Below, piece by piece: positions 1 to 12,365 of a stretch of DNA of 64,000 nucleotides. The notes under the pieces were generated by a model that was not told the origin of the DNA, ran no database searches, and was given only the letters and a program-made list of their open reading frames with translations. Origin of the DNA: Morinoia aosen (taxonomy: Eukaryota > Arthropoda > Malacostraca > Amphipoda > Talitridae); NCBI GenBank assembly GCA_030386875.1, contig CM059575.1:40206859-40270858 (forward strand). Reading direction: 5' to 3'. Position 1 is the first letter of the stretch. Every line of letters starts with the position of its first letter. A program made the translations under genes and the position numbers.

Positions 1-478
1 GTGCAATTTATATGTATGCATATTATACAAATAGTGTACGAGTTCAGGATAAATGTACACAAATGTATGTGTATATACTTGTGAGAGTGTGCACGGAACC
101 ACTGAACTGTTTGAGTTTTACATAAACTTTTTAAAATAAACAATTTGGCTTGTCTATAGTCGCCTGCTGTACTTTACCCTGCTGAGTCATCTCTCGAGAG
201 CGGCATAACTATCATTCTTCAGCGCCGTAACGAGCGTCCGTAACGGCGGCCGGGCGGCTGTTTGGTACCCTGGTGGTGATGCGGCCAAAAAGTTAGACTG
301 GACCGACTATTGAATTGTTCATTTGTGCCATTACGATATCTTAGCAAAGTAAAGTGACTTCCATTAATGAACAAAACTATATAGGCGTATGAAGAGATCA
401 AAAGTTGTGCACGAAATTGTTCGTAACGTTTCTCCGAGGCACTCATACTACTTGGAGATTTTTTTCTCTCACTTTCAG
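1..478. other. Anonymous sequence upstream of XKR-like exon
   Basis: AT-rich sequence with no coding region I can support. It ends in a pyrimidine-rich tract and CAG at 463-478, which looks like a 3' splice site, so it may be intron. The short open frame that runs through this boundary is probably intronic read-through. Confidence 0.4.
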
Positions 479-688
479 GTTCTGTTCTTGCTTCTGGCTT
501 TCTTGGAGAACTTCATTCTGCTGTCCCTAGGCATGGCCGGCCTCGACAAGATCAAGTATGATGAAACGTTCATGGCTGTATCTGGAGCTGTGTGTGTGCT
601 GAGTTATTTCATCGGTTTAGTTCTTCACGGGGTCTACTACGCTTGCTTTGGACATCCTTGGGTGGATATTAATGGACCCCAAGTTTGA
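479..688 (+). pseudogene. XK-related (XKR) family-like membrane protein, exon fragment
   Basis: After the likely splice acceptor at 463-478, the frame encodes two hydrophobic helices (FLLLAFLENFILLSL and GAVCVLSYFIGLVL) followed by YYACFGHP. The order of an EN-containing helix, a charged loop, a second helix and a tyrosine pair plus HP is reminiscent of the last membrane segments of XK-related proteins, a family that includes phospholipid scramblases of the plasma membrane. The frame stops at 688, but other frames continue with coding-like sequence downstream, so this is either a frame-damaged gene or an assembly with indels. PGAP2/TMEM150/DRAM-type proteins also have an EN-containing helix and remain an alternative. 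Family assignment is from memory and only moderate. Confidence 0.42.
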
Positions 689-689
689 G

Positions 690-1330
690 AAAGAAGAGGA
701 TGAAAAGACTTGGATGATCTCTTATTACAGACAAGGGGAAAATGAACAAATGGACGGTGCGGTCGTGCTGTGACATTACGTATCGAGAGGAGGAACCTGA
801 TGATGATGTGTATCGTACTCCTGAAATGCAAATGAATGGCAGCAATGCTATCAGGCAGGTAAAGGACATATGAGGTTTAGTACGACGGTCTTCTAATATG
901 TTTATGGCCGTCGTTGGAACACCCGGTAATAAAGCATCTCTGAGAGGTTTAGACAACCCAGGTTATGCCTCACGTCAAGGTCTAGGTGCTGTTGGTCTTG
1001 AAGATACGCTGTCGAGTCAATCGAGTGCCAAAAGTTCTGAAGTTACTGGTACTGATCGCCTAAGATCATTGTCAGTGGGCTCTTTGCAGCCCATGAGGCA
1101 TGTGTCAAATACTCCTTTTAGTCGATTTGCTCACTTATCTCCAGCCGTTCGTCGAACCTGGCATGCCAGTACAAATGACTCGGACTTCTACATTACCCAA
1201 AAGCGACAAGGCCGAGTCAACTAAATCTGACGAGATTCTCTTAACTTCTAAAGGCAAAGAGTTAGCATCTCATGATGGAATGCCAATCAATACAGATCCC
1301 AACTGTATCCCTATGGACGAAATGCTCTGA
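690..1330 (+). pseudogene. Frame-broken hydrophilic tail, probably of the same host gene
   Basis: Successive short stretches in different frames look coding. They are KFEKEEDEKTWMISYYRQ near 680-735; DITYREEEPDDDVYRTPEMQ near 770-830, followed by a possible splice donor CAG/GTAAAG at 856-864; RGLDNPGYASRQGLGAVGLE near 940-1000; and EPGMPVQMTRTSTLPKSDKA near 1155-1215, ending at 1330. Charged, serine-rich composition would suit a cytoplasmic tail. Each stretch is interrupted by a single-base frame change, so it is a decayed paralogue, several exons with introns I cannot place, or sequence error. No domain is recognised. Confidence 0.3.
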
Positions 1331-1529
1331 AGCGAAAGATATATTGAAAGAAATTATTTCACAAGGGAAAAGAGCGTTGAAAATTTAGTCCAAGTGTTCG
1401 TTACCATGTTCTGAGAAATGAACTTAACTCGTAATGTAATGCGTTTCTTAAGCAAAAATCGATAAAATTGAATAATCCCTATTTGGGTGGAATATTAGCT
1501 TGAGCAATATCATTTAAAGTGAACATTGT

Positions 1530-1872
1530 GTCTGGCTGTGTGAACAGACGCATCAAAGTGGTCTAGCTGAAAATGATCTTCGACCTCGTCATTCATCTAA
1601 TGGAAGCAATAATCGACGTAGTGAATACATTTTCCATGATTCAATGACATTAACATTTTGGCAAGTTAATATACCTGATAGTAAAAATTCGTTTGAAAGT
1701 GTATGCTTAATCAACATTCATTTCAGAGTATATTCAGTGAGTAATCGTTTTGAATTAGTCATCACTTTATCTAGATGTGACACTTTTGAATGTGTTCTAG
1801 TCAAAGTCGATGCCAAATGCGAGAAAGCCGTAAATATAGAGGTATATTTTGTTTGTTATGTTAGCGTGTAAA
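1530..1872 (+). other. Possible further coding remnant, unrecognised
   Basis: One frame is open from about 1515 to 1871 and its first part (LAENDLRPRHSSNGSNNRRS, 1563-1622) has the Asn/Ser/Arg-rich look of a protein tail. The second half is hydrophobic and may be chance. It could be a last exon of the gene fragment upstream, or nothing. Confidence 0.2.
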
Positions 1873-2225
1873 GACTTGTAGTGGCAAAGTGAACAAACAT
1901 GTCTGATGGCATTTATATTGAGCTACTTGAAGTTTTCTTTGTTTCAGTTTGAAAGTTTTTGAAGAGATTCGTTGTTTGATTAGGATGCTTCTCTTTGATA
2001 ATATATTATGTTTAATGCTACACTGGCATAACATTATTCTCTTGTGTACTGTTCTTTGTTGCCACTAGAATGCTCTGTTTACTACTTCATGCTTTGGTGC
2101 CATTGCGGTGATGAGATGTTCAAATAATGGTTTCTCTCGGCTGTTCACCCTAATACTTTATTGAAGTGGATGCTTCTAACTATCCATACTCTCTTGTCTT
2201 ACTGATAATCAAGATCACTCGTGAG

Positions 2226-2586
2226 ACCCCTCAGGGGGACACAACTATTGTATCTATAGGACTTAGCACTCCTAGGGGGAAAATGTGTGAGGGCCCGAGC
2301 TGAGAGTTAGGTAGGCCATTTTTTGTTGAAATAAAATGTTTTATTGTTACATTAAGGACCACCTTTTTTCGGTTCACTGCTGTCCTGTTTTTCAGCAAGT
2401 ACTACTTTCTTCTTGAACTTTTATCTTGTTTCATGAACTTCTTTTTAACTTAATGTTTCCATGTCCCTTCTGCATGAATCCCGCATTCCCTCATCGCCAA
2501 ACTAAATGGTGCCTTCCTCCTTCCTCTCTTTGATACGCTCTTTTTTTGTAGCGGTTAGGGAGGCTTAAACTAAACATATAATCTAA
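2226..2586 (+). mobile_element. Family A short retroposon, copy 1
   Basis: Near full-length copy of the roughly 370-bp repeat described under the copy at 11,951. It starts at the CCCCTCAGGGGG hairpin head, contains the TTTTTTCGGTTCACTGCTG core at about 2364, and ends in an AATCTAA tail. Diverged from the other copies. A candidate short duplication (AAGATCA at 2210 and 2585) is too weak to claim. Confidence 0.75.
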
Positions 2587-2589
2587 GAT

Positions 2590-4810
2590 CAATTGTGAAA
2601 GCCACATTGATATTGTTTCACATCCAAAGACCTAATCCTCTCAGGGGGACTCGAGTTTACCTACGAAATCGCCAATCTTTGCTGCCACAACACCTCTATT
2701 TTTTTCAACTTCTCAAAGAAAATTTTCTACTGCTCGTACCCTATGAATGGCGCTTATTTTTTGCAATTTTCACGTATTCTTTGCTTCCTTTTCAACTCGA
2801 AATTTGTACGTTTTCTTCTGATATGTTATTGGGTCTCAGCATTTCAGTACTTCAACACTTCAGTCCATCTCAATAATATAATACACCTTTCATTTCTAAT
2901 CATATCCTGCATTGTCGAGACATCTCAGATTCTTGATTTTTTATATACTACCTCGTGCGACACCAGCCTTCGTATATTGTATGATAGGAGTCCACGCATC
3001 AATTTACTACTTCTAAAACTGGTAAATTTCTTCTAATTTTCTGATCTTTCATACTTTCTCTCCTCTACTTTTGTTTGTCATATTCCTATGAAAGCAACCT
3101 GCTCAACCCATCTTTTACACTGCTTAATTTTCAAATTTATTTAGCTCTAACGTTTTGTTGTTCTTCCAAAGCTCCCGGAGCTTGTGTTGGTTTCTCCCTC
3201 TTATTCCAATGTCAAATTTATCATTTTATCGCATTTGTGACGACAGTACACTACTTGCTGGAGGTTTTTTCTCCAAATAAATATTCATTCCTCTAATAAT
3301 TTGATGTTGAACATTTACTTGATATTTATACTCTTTTTACCTATTTTAAGTTTCTATTGTTTTAGAACGTTGAAGGTTCAATCTCTTATTTTCAAAAAGT
3401 ATTTTATAAACTCGTGCAGTTTATTTAATGAATGTAAATAAAAGGACTGGTTCATGTTATGCATTGAGTGTTCAACAGTTTTTAGAACTTGTAGAATTAG
3501 TGTTACCCGCAAACTGCTAGTGAAAGAGTACATATATCTGAAATTAAAGTCCTCAACAATAGGCGCTGAAAAGTGATATTTTTAGGAAATCTTGAAGCTC
3601 ACTCAAGATATTGCTGGCGTTCTTGTGTAACTGCTTACTAATAATCCGTACCCATCACCTGACGCAAAGCTTCGTGCTTCGCGACTCACTTTTTCACTTC
3701 TACTTATTTGCACCTCTACTGTACACTCCACTTGCTGCTCAAGCAATGTGGTGTCTCAGGCATAGCTAAACTAAACTTTGGATTGTCATCATGTTCATTT
3801 CCAATAACCCGTTATTGTTTTTGATGGGCCCCCCACTTACTCATTTAGAAAGTTGCCAGGATGTCTCCCGCTTTCATCTGACTACCATAATTTTCGATCT
3901 ATAAGTCCTCTTGACGCCCCAATATTTGTACCAATTAGAATAGACTCTTTGTGAAAAGCGGAGTACACCGCAGGGCTTCTCTTCTGCGAGTTTACAACAA
4001 GTTGTCTGTACCTGCTGGCGAATCGTTCGCCTGTTGAGTTAAACGTATGAAAATCTTCTTCTTATTGTGCAGTATTTGTTTGCTCCCTGTTGAACCTAGT
4101 GATCTAAGGGAAATGATAAGATTTCTTTTATGTTCTGTATTTCCGTACTGTATAATGGCTTTGAATCATGTTATTTATGTGGTATTTGTAAAGAGTCTAG
4201 TTTATTGTCCCTGTGGTACTCAACGTTTTGTCTATTTGTACTGGTGAAAAGTGTGTTCTATGTCTAACGAAGATTTTTTGCAATATTCTCAAAATTATTT
4301 TCAGGTAGTGAAAAATGAAAAGGAGGAATAAGTATTATTTTCATTTAGAGTAAAAAATGGTTTGAGGGTCGTAGAAGTGAAATCGATTTGAGTGTCGGCT
4401 GGCATTTTACAGCAATGAATATAAAAAGAGCACCTCGCGGTGGTGCTGAGCAAGAACACTTATTTCGGCTACGTTGTGAAGGTAGGACTTGATCCATTAC
4501 CTTGTTGCATCAAAACCCAGTTCTTCATCTCAAGAACGAGTAAAGGCTGAAACCTATTTTATGTGTGTGATGCGTAAAGAGTGCGTTCTTGGGGCCATCC
4601 ACTTACGAATGTCGGATTAAATGTGCCGCGAGGATGGCTTCCCGTGATAACGTTCGGTCGTAGCCATCCTTCAAAATATACCTAATATCAGTGACCACAA
4701 AATCTCGTATTCAATTTCAAACAATTCGTGATGTAACAAAACTATTTTGCCTCCGATGAAATTATGCTGATGCTTTTTAATTTGGGATATTTTAATGTAA
4801 ACATTTTAAA
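2590..4810. other. Anonymous AT-rich intergenic sequence
   Basis: No coding region, RNA gene or element supported. Open frames here are short, pyrimidine-rich and lack any recognisable motif. Confidence 0.5.
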
Positions 4811-5185
4811 CCCCCTTAGGGGGGATAGAGCTATTGTATTTATAAGAATTAGCGCTCCCAGGGGGAAAATGTGATGTCCTGAGCTGAGAGGTATGCCTTC
4901 TTATGTTGAAATTATAAGAATTACTTGTTAAAGACCATTTTTTTCGGTTTACTGCTGTCCTGTTTTTCAGCGCCTCTTACTATCTTCTTCAACCTTAATT
5001 TTGTTTCATGACCTTCCTTCTTATCTTACTGTTTTCGTGCGCACGCGATCCTTTGTGCACAGGCTCCACGTTTCCTGAACTCCATACTAGATGGTGCCTT
5101 CATCTTTCCTTTCTTAGAACTTCTTTGTTTTGGTGAAGGGAGGCTAAAACTAATTTATAATCAGTCAATTATAATCAGCCTTGTA
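4811..5185 (+). mobile_element. Family A short retroposon, copy 2
   Basis: Full-length diverged copy: head CCCCCTTAGGGGGG at 4811, AGCGCTCCCAGGGGG near 4851, the TTTTTCGGTTTACTGCTGTCC core near 4940, and an AT-rich TAATC-type tail. More mutated than the copies at 10.9-14.0 kb, so older. Confidence 0.7.
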
Positions 5186-5514
5186 TTTCAAAGGTTATTC
5201 ATTTTGACAGTGGGTGATTAACAACTAATTCACTCTTCTATATTGGTAAAAACACTTAACAGTTGACAAATTATCTATAAATGTTTATTTTATGGCCATC
5301 CGTTGCGAACTTGTCCTTTTCTAATAAACAGCTACTTATGTAAGTTTAGTCTGTTTAAATAGCTGTTTGGCTTTATTCCCTTTCGGCTTTATTGCACTCC
5401 CCTGCGTTGATGTAGTGTACCTAACTTCTGAGTGTAGAAATAGTGACAGAACATAGGTCTAACCACGCAGCAACAGTACGTACCAGTCACCAACTTCTAT
5501 AGGGTTGGGTTAGT

Positions 5515-5650
5515 TTTGGGTGTGGGGGACACACATTGTGCGTAAATTCCCCGTTCCCTTGGTTCTAAACAAAATGCTGTAGTGCCATTCTCCTTCCTCG
5601 TGTGAGAACACCTTTTTTAACGTTAGAAAGGCTTAACTTGCAATTTGTTC
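5515..5650 (+). mobile_element. Family A fragment, strongly diverged
   Basis: The stretch with CACACATTGTGCGTAAATTCC to AGAAAGGCTTAACTTG aligns by eye with the 3' third of family A, especially with the copy at 11,636. Low identity; the 5' part is missing. Confidence 0.35.
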
Positions 5651-8600
5651 TAATATTACTTCTCTCAGAGCAATGAACGGATAAATTGAACTCGAATACT
5701 GCAACAAAGGTTTTGTTATTCTGTAAAGTGAGAGGAGTACTGAGACAAAATCCGTGAGTTGCCGGTCAATAAGAGTTTTTACCTTTGCTAGAGAAACGAA
5801 GCCGACTACTTTATTTGGTTTTAATTTTCTCCCGATCTGAAGCGTGATGTAGGTTCGAGAATTAACGTCTGACTTTTAACTGAAAACTACCTAGATAATT
5901 CAGCTGTACGGAAGGCACATGGAGAAGTAAATTGACCCGACCGAGTTAAAGGCAAGAGCATCTGTCTTGGCATACTCTAACGAAGGAGGTGTGTAAATTG
6001 AGTACAGGACTTTTACTTTTCTTTAAATGCAATTTTTCGTCAATATTGACTCGTTCAAAACGTGTCGTTGCGAAGCCACCGCGCGATACAAATAGTTTTA
6101 TCATCTCCTGTAGAATTGCTCGAACTCAGATACTGGAAAGCCTTGAGCTTTTTGGTTACAGCTATCTAATGTTCTCGAATCTCACAAAATGGCGTTCGAG
6201 GAGATTTTTCTTCGTATTGATGTAACACCCAGTGTTTCTTCCTGTTTCGTTTCACACGCCAAACTTTATCGGAAGTCGAGAATTTTGCTGCAAAATTTGA
6301 CTGAATTTCATCTGATTGAAAGTTTCTATTGACTGTTTGCTCCTGAGTTACCCACTCCTACTGAACGAATAAATAGAGTATAACAGGATGCATTTGAATT
6401 TAGATTTGCTCATTCTTTTTATTATTATCCTTTTTACTTTGAAAAGATTGAAGTGAAGCATTAGATATATATTGTGGCGCCTGGTTTTTGAGTCGTACTC
6501 AATCACCCAAGTTCGTTACCAATAACATCACGTTCCGGGAAATATAGATTATTTTCTATTGGTTACAGAACTTCAGGGCACCTCTTCTCCTTCCCTCTAG
6601 ACTTGCCAATGTTTTTGTAAAACTATTGTTGCTTATTAGTTATTTTCTTACCCAATTCGTCGGTCAGTATATGACGTCCGGTTGTGTTAGTCAAATTCAA
6701 CTTTCCCGATTAATCTGACCGTCATTTGACGATCTGGAACAGCAAACATCTCATCCCGTCTTGGAGATCAAGGACTTCCGCTAAGAGGCTTATTTTCCAT
6801 CTAGTCTTCTGTAAATACCGTAAAACACCTAAAAATCTGAATCCTTGACAAAGCTGTCACCAAAGACCTGCTGAAATTTTGCGAGTTAATGTTTCACACT
6901 CTATTTAGGTTGAAGCAAATCCTAATGGCACACCTCTACTTAAAATTGACGCTACTCATTTTTAGAAGGATCTACGAAGTACTTCCTCGTAAAATGCTGC
7001 AGACAACCAACTGGCTTTAGCAATGTCAAATTCACACCGAGCGTATCTCACTTCTTTACTAATCACAGCTAATAGTTCTGCGTACAGTGTTTACTATTCA
7101 AACTCTACCATTCCAGTCTCATTACTTGATTTATTCTTTTCGCATATAAGTTTTTGTCAGATTATGGCTGCATTCCGATGCTCATTAATGTGGTTCTCCA
7201 TTGACCTTTCTTTTCTGTTTCGACTCCTATGGATATTGCCAGCGATTTGTATCATGAGCATTGAAGCTTGATTTGTAGTTTGCCCAGAGTACCACTTTAA
7301 TTATTATGACGCGTCCGGGTTTGCTTGTACTTTTTGGCATCCCGTTTCTGTGACAGCTGTGACGAACCCATCAAATCTCACGCAACAATAAAGCGAAACT
7401 GCTCCTATGCAGAGCGGGCGTGAGGTAAAAAGCCCGTTATGAAAGGAAATTTCTAATGCAGATGTACACAAGAGGAGGCATGTTAATTGACTGGTAATTA
7501 ACATGCCTTTCTTTTTCCCTATCCTGAAATTCTATTTTATGTGTTATAAAAATCACCGTTCTTGTCGCATAAATAATAGGTATTCGAAGACGAATGAGAA
7601 TCTGCTACGTTTGTCTGACCGATTTATTGGTGTAAAAAACGTTCCATGAAAGAACTTGAGTTTGCTTTTCGCAAGGCCGTCGTAATTCTGGCTTTTTAAT
7701 ACAAATTCCGACTTTGGACTTGATGATGGTCTTGCAGAAAAACGATCCAAAATTGGACTGCATTTTATCTGATTGAGGATTTCCCCATTGACCTCATGTT
7801 TCATTGAGTAATCACAGGGATGTATAAACTTGAGCAAATTTTGTGCGGATTCACAAATAACACTGTTGAATCAGCTAGAATATACCCCTCTAAATTCAAT
7901 GCACTTGTAATTAATTTTGCATTAACTTTCGAAGTAGCAGCACAACACCTTTCAAGTATAATCACGAACTTTCTATGAATACCATGTTGCTTTTGAAAAT
8001 ATAAAAAAATTGATTTCGAAGAAAATAAACTTCGTTTGGCGTACAGCACAAGTTTTTAATTTTTTCGATTTTGGCGCAGTATGATGAAATATTACTCGAA
8101 TAACACTCTACTGTAGTATCAACCCTCGTCTGTGAACAACATATCAGTCATTAATACACCTTTGAGCTTGTGAATATATCTTGTGGAATGTTACAAAAGT
8201 GGATTTGAACTTATCGCTGTGCAGCCGAGTAGTGCCTGCGCCCCGCGCGGCACTAAATACGCGAGTGAGCTTTTGTCTCCCTGTAGCTCCTCCTGTACAC
8301 CGCGTCAAGTTCGCTGATGCTGCTGCTAAATGTGCATGTATTATGCTAGTCGTACTCGTCCTTAATCCTATTGAGGACGAACTGAAGAAGGCTATCCTCT
8401 TGTGAGGTTCAGTGCTGTTCTGCAGATCCTTTAAGTTGTCCCAAGACTCGGACGGGGCCATGCTAAAACTGCAAGTCATATCTAGGGTCTTCAAGAAACA
8501 ACCATCGGAGAAACTTCTAGAAGCAGATTGGAAAGCACCAGTACTAACGAGCAGAAATGGAGTTCGACTTCAAAATTATGTTGTTCTAGTTATCGTTTAT

Positions 8601-10907
8601 CCTTTCGGAATTCATAAGAAGTTAGCCATTTAAAATCTTGTTGAGCTGCTGTGGCACGAACGTATTTGTTACTACTTTCGACCATGTTTCTGCACAAGAA
8701 ATTCTGTCTGGTATTTTCAATTGAGTACAAATATGTTTCTAAGCTTCATTATAATCCTTGGAAGGAAATAAATTGGAACAATCCTGTAAATACTTAGGCA
8801 CCAAAATGTTGGCCCCTCCTCTGCGTTGGTTGCATTGCTAGAAATCTGTGAGAGCCCTCTTGTGTGCCAGCCGCCGCAAAGAAGCTGATGAACTTATCGT
8901 CGAGGTTGAATATTTCGCTTTTTCAACCATGTTCGTTTGCGAGGGCAGAAGTTGAAACCGTGTTCGTCCGACCGTCTTGCAGGCAATATTGGTATGGATG
9001 TTGCTGTCATTTATGGCGATAGATGGAAACCAATGACACTTTTGTAGACTTCTATTCATTGATACTTCAATGTTTACTGCGCTGCAATATGTTAACCTGA
9101 TGTTACTAATCACTTCGGAGAGTACAGTATCTTTTTTTAATTTTTTCAAGTGCCATTGTAGTTTTTCTTGTCCAATCTGTGTTATGGCTTGTTAATCAAA
9201 CGAAATTACTAGATTTTTATTTGATTCAATGTCGCATCTAATTGACGAGTGACGAGGCTGTCATAAAGTTAGGCTCGTTCTATTGAACCAATATCTTGTT
9301 AACTGCGACAGTTCATTGCCAAGTTTAGAAGACGATCTCCACTGCGGCCGATAAGCGAATTTGACCAAAGGAGGTGGTCTCTATACACGATGGTACCTCT
9401 TTGACGTTCAACTACGCTTTGGAAGAAGAAAAAGAAAGACGCTGATGTTCACGTGCTAGCTTCAAATTGACGAATAGTGTACTTTTACGTCCAGAAATCA
9501 AGCGCTAACTCATTCGTATGTCCATTGAAAACTCGGCTTCTTTACTTGTTTTAATGGCTTGTGTCTGGACTGGCAAAGTTGCTATGTTTTTGTAATTAAG
9601 TGATTATTTTTATTCAAAATTAAACAATGTCTTTACTGTACAAATGTTAAAAAGTAATAAACCATGGGATTCTTAAAATCAATCGTTCTATCCAACTAAT
9701 TGCTCTGCAGATAATTATTTTGTATTTCTTGCTAGTAACGCTTTGTTGAGAAATTTATGAGTACTACTAAATGTAACATTGTGTGTAAAATTTCGCTATT
9801 TTTGAAGTGTCTCCTTCAGTTTGCTACATGAAGCATAGTGTTTACAACCAAGAATGCGACGTGAATTATCTTGTGTCCTCAAGTGAGGAAACACAATTTA
9901 TTATCTTTTGGAGTCTTAGAATCCGAAATTAATGATTGACGATTAACTCAACAGCTGGATGAGCATTCAGCGAGCGTGTGCACATCCCAACGTAGCCAGG
10001 AGGTAACTGGCTTCCGTGCTGACGTCACACTTGCGAGACGGCTATTGGTTACCACAGGCATAGGAGAAATCTCAAAAACTGGTTCTCTCCACAGACGGCT
10101 ATGATCCCTCCATATATCCTAGCTCCATGGTGTCACGCCAGCCTTCGTGTGTGGTGCACGACTGTACTCTGCCTCTCTCCCTCCTTATGCACTTCAATAA
10201 GCAATTTCTTATTTGTATATTCACTACTTTTTAGGAACTATTCTTTAGCCCATTTTGAGCGAGCTTTTACATCTCTTTTATTTCTTATTCATTGCAACTA
10301 CAGCGAATCCCATCAATTGTACGAACTCGCCGTCTGGAGTCGCTATTCTTATGCGTACTCTCCACCTAGCTGCTACTGGCATACTGAAGCGTGCGCCAAA
10401 CTTTGTCAAGTTTGCAGTGTGTTGTTTGCATCGTGTGAGGGGCCTTGAGACCGACATACCAAATTCAGTTCAGATTGTCTGCCAACATATTTGTACGTGT
10501 GAGGGGGCCTTTAGTCTGATTCAATTACCAGTGAGTTTTTGCTTCGTTATTCTGCATGTTAGCCGTGTAACAGCATCCTTGCATCTACATAGCCGAACTT
10601 TTATCAACAAACAGTGGGTTTTATTCTCTGGTGACACGACGTCCTTCCCTTGTGCCAATTGCATCCTTGCAGTAAGCGAGCGGAAGTTCTATCACAACCA
10701 ACTTAATAACTATTGTCGACACACAGACAAGCTACTCTTCGTGTTATGAGTAATATTACCCGATATTATGCGACGCCTTTTTGTTAACACGGTTCTGTCA
10801 AAAAAAATCAGCTTAGAACACTAAGCTGGTTCTGTTTTTTCGAAACTCGTACTCCTCAATGGATTTGTATCTACTATTACATCAAATATAGCCCTCAGTT
10901 TTTTTGT
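5651..10907. other. Anonymous intergenic sequence
   Basis: Over 5 kb in which I recognise no gene, RNA or element. Open frames at 7,023-8,640 on both strands and at 10,101-10,749 overlap one another, have no domains or codon bias I can see, and are best treated as chance. Confidence 0.45.
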
Positions 10908-10920
10908 TTCATCAACTTGA

Positions 10921-11214
10921 TGTAAGGGCCTGAGCTAAAGGTTAGGTAGGCTTTATTTTTGTTGAAATAGAATAGGTTTTGTTTTGTTATGGCCCATCTT
11001 TTTTCGGTTCACTGCTGTCCTGTTTTTCAGCACCTACTACTTTCTTCAACTTTTTCTTGTTTCATGAACTTCTTTCTTAGCTTTCTGTTTCTGTGCCCTT
11101 TCTGCATAGATTCCACGTTTGTTTAACTCCATACTAAATGGTGCCTTCTTCCTTCCTCTCTTTGGATAGCCTTTGTTGCGGATAGGGAGGCTTAAACTAA
11201 CTAATAATCTAATC
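10921..11214 (+). mobile_element. Family A short retroposon, copy 4 (5'-truncated, with target duplication)
   Basis: Begins within the head region (AGGGCCTGAGCTAAAGGTTAG) and ends in TAATAATCTAATC. It is flanked by an exact 13-bp direct repeat TTCATCAACTTGA at 10,908-10,920 and 11,215-11,227. A variable 5' start, a fixed tail and a 13-bp duplication are hallmarks of target-primed reverse transcription. Confidence 0.85.
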
Positions 11215-11635
11215 TTCATCAACTTGAACTGCATCAGTAAATGATAAAGAGAAGCTATTTAGCAAATATTAAGCTATCACTATTTATTTGATACTCTATC
11301 CTACGTGTCAAATTATTGTCTCTACTCTAAGCTGGGAGTAATGCTATCTAGGATATAGCTTCCTTTAGTTCTTCGGAACGAACGGGCACGCAACTTGATA
11401 GAGCGGTTTTAAGTGACGAACAGATCTTGTTGGTTTCGATCGCTATGTAGCTATAGCCTTTCAGCATCATTTCATCATGAGCATCTTTGCTCGTGTCTTT
11501 CCTTCCTCATATTCATTGCTTCTACGTCCCTTTCACGTGTTTTAACACGAGGAGAATGGCAGCAGCAGGATGAGGGCCAGTGCGTTCATGGCCAGGAGAT
11601 AGCAGACGTAGAGCTTTGCACATTGCGAGGCCTAG

Positions 11636-12365
11636 TTCCCTCGGGGGGGGATACAACTACTGTATTCATGGGAATTAGCGCTCCCAGGTAGAAAATATGA
11701 GGTCCCATGGTGAAAGTTCGGTGCGTCTTGCTTCTGTTTATTTATTTTTTTCACTGTTGGCTCGTGATTTTCTTCTTCGACCTTAATCTTGTTTCATAAG
11801 CTAGGTGCTTTCTTAAGTTACGTGTACTGTTTCTATGCGCAAGGGGTCTTGTATGAGAATACACCTTGTGTATAAATTCCCTATTCCTTAAACTCCGTAC
11901 TAAATAGTGCCTTCTTTCTTCCTCTTTTTGGAACACTTTGGTTGTGCTTACCCCTCAGGGGGATACAACTATTGTATCTATGGGAATTGGCGCTCCCAGG
12001 GGGATAATGTGTGGGCCCGAGCTAAAGGTTAGGTAGGCTTTCTTTTTTTGTTAAAATAGAATAGGATTTTGTTTTGTTACGGACCATCTTTTTTCGGTTC
12101 ACTGCTGTCCTGTTTTTTCAGCACCTACTACTTTCTTCTTCAACTTTGACCTTGTTTCATGAACTTCTTTCTCATCTTACTGTTTCTATGCCTTTTCTGC
12201 ATAGATTCCACGTTCCCTTAACTCCATACTAAATGGTGCCTTCTTCCTTCCTCTCTTTGGATCTCATTTGTTGAGGATAGGGAGGCTTAAACTAACTAAT
12301 AATCTAATAATAATCTAATCTGGTTGTGCTTAAGGAGGCTTATACTAACTTCTAATGTAATGTAA
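11636..12365 (+). mobile_element. Family A short retroposon, copy 5, split by copy 6
   Basis: An older copy running from TTCCCTCGGGGGGGATACAAC (about 11,637) to GGAACACTTTGGTTGTGCTTA (11,950). It resumes after the nested insertion as AGGAGGCTTATACTAAC (12,333) and ends near 12,365. The two halves join exactly at the duplicated target site of copy 6. Confidence 0.8.
11951..12320 (+). mobile_element. Family A short retroposon, copy 6 (full length, best preserved)
   Basis: A 370-bp copy with exact 12-bp flanking repeats TGGTTGTGCTTA at 11,939-11,950 and 12,321-12,332. Order of parts: a head with CCCCTCAGGGGG, then a perfect GATACAA-CTA-TTGTATC hairpin at 11,962-11,978, then GGCGCTCCCAGGGGG. A pyrimidine-rich body follows with TTTTTTCGGTTCACTGCTG and TACTAAATGGTGCCTTC, and the tail is TAATCTAATAATAATCTAATC. 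No open frame of note. No clear pol III A/B boxes, so the head is not obviously tRNA-derived. It may be a SINE with an unusual head or the 3' end of an unseen LINE. Confidence 0.85.

Noticed and set aside
8144..8494. Overlapping open frames on both strands near 8.2-8.6 kb
   Set aside because: Mutually overlapping, no motif, no codon preference visible.
10101..10749. Two overlapping plus-strand open frames of 115 and 164 codons
   Set aside because: Cys/Leu/Ser-rich with no domain, overlapping in different frames, no splice or start context; most likely chance.
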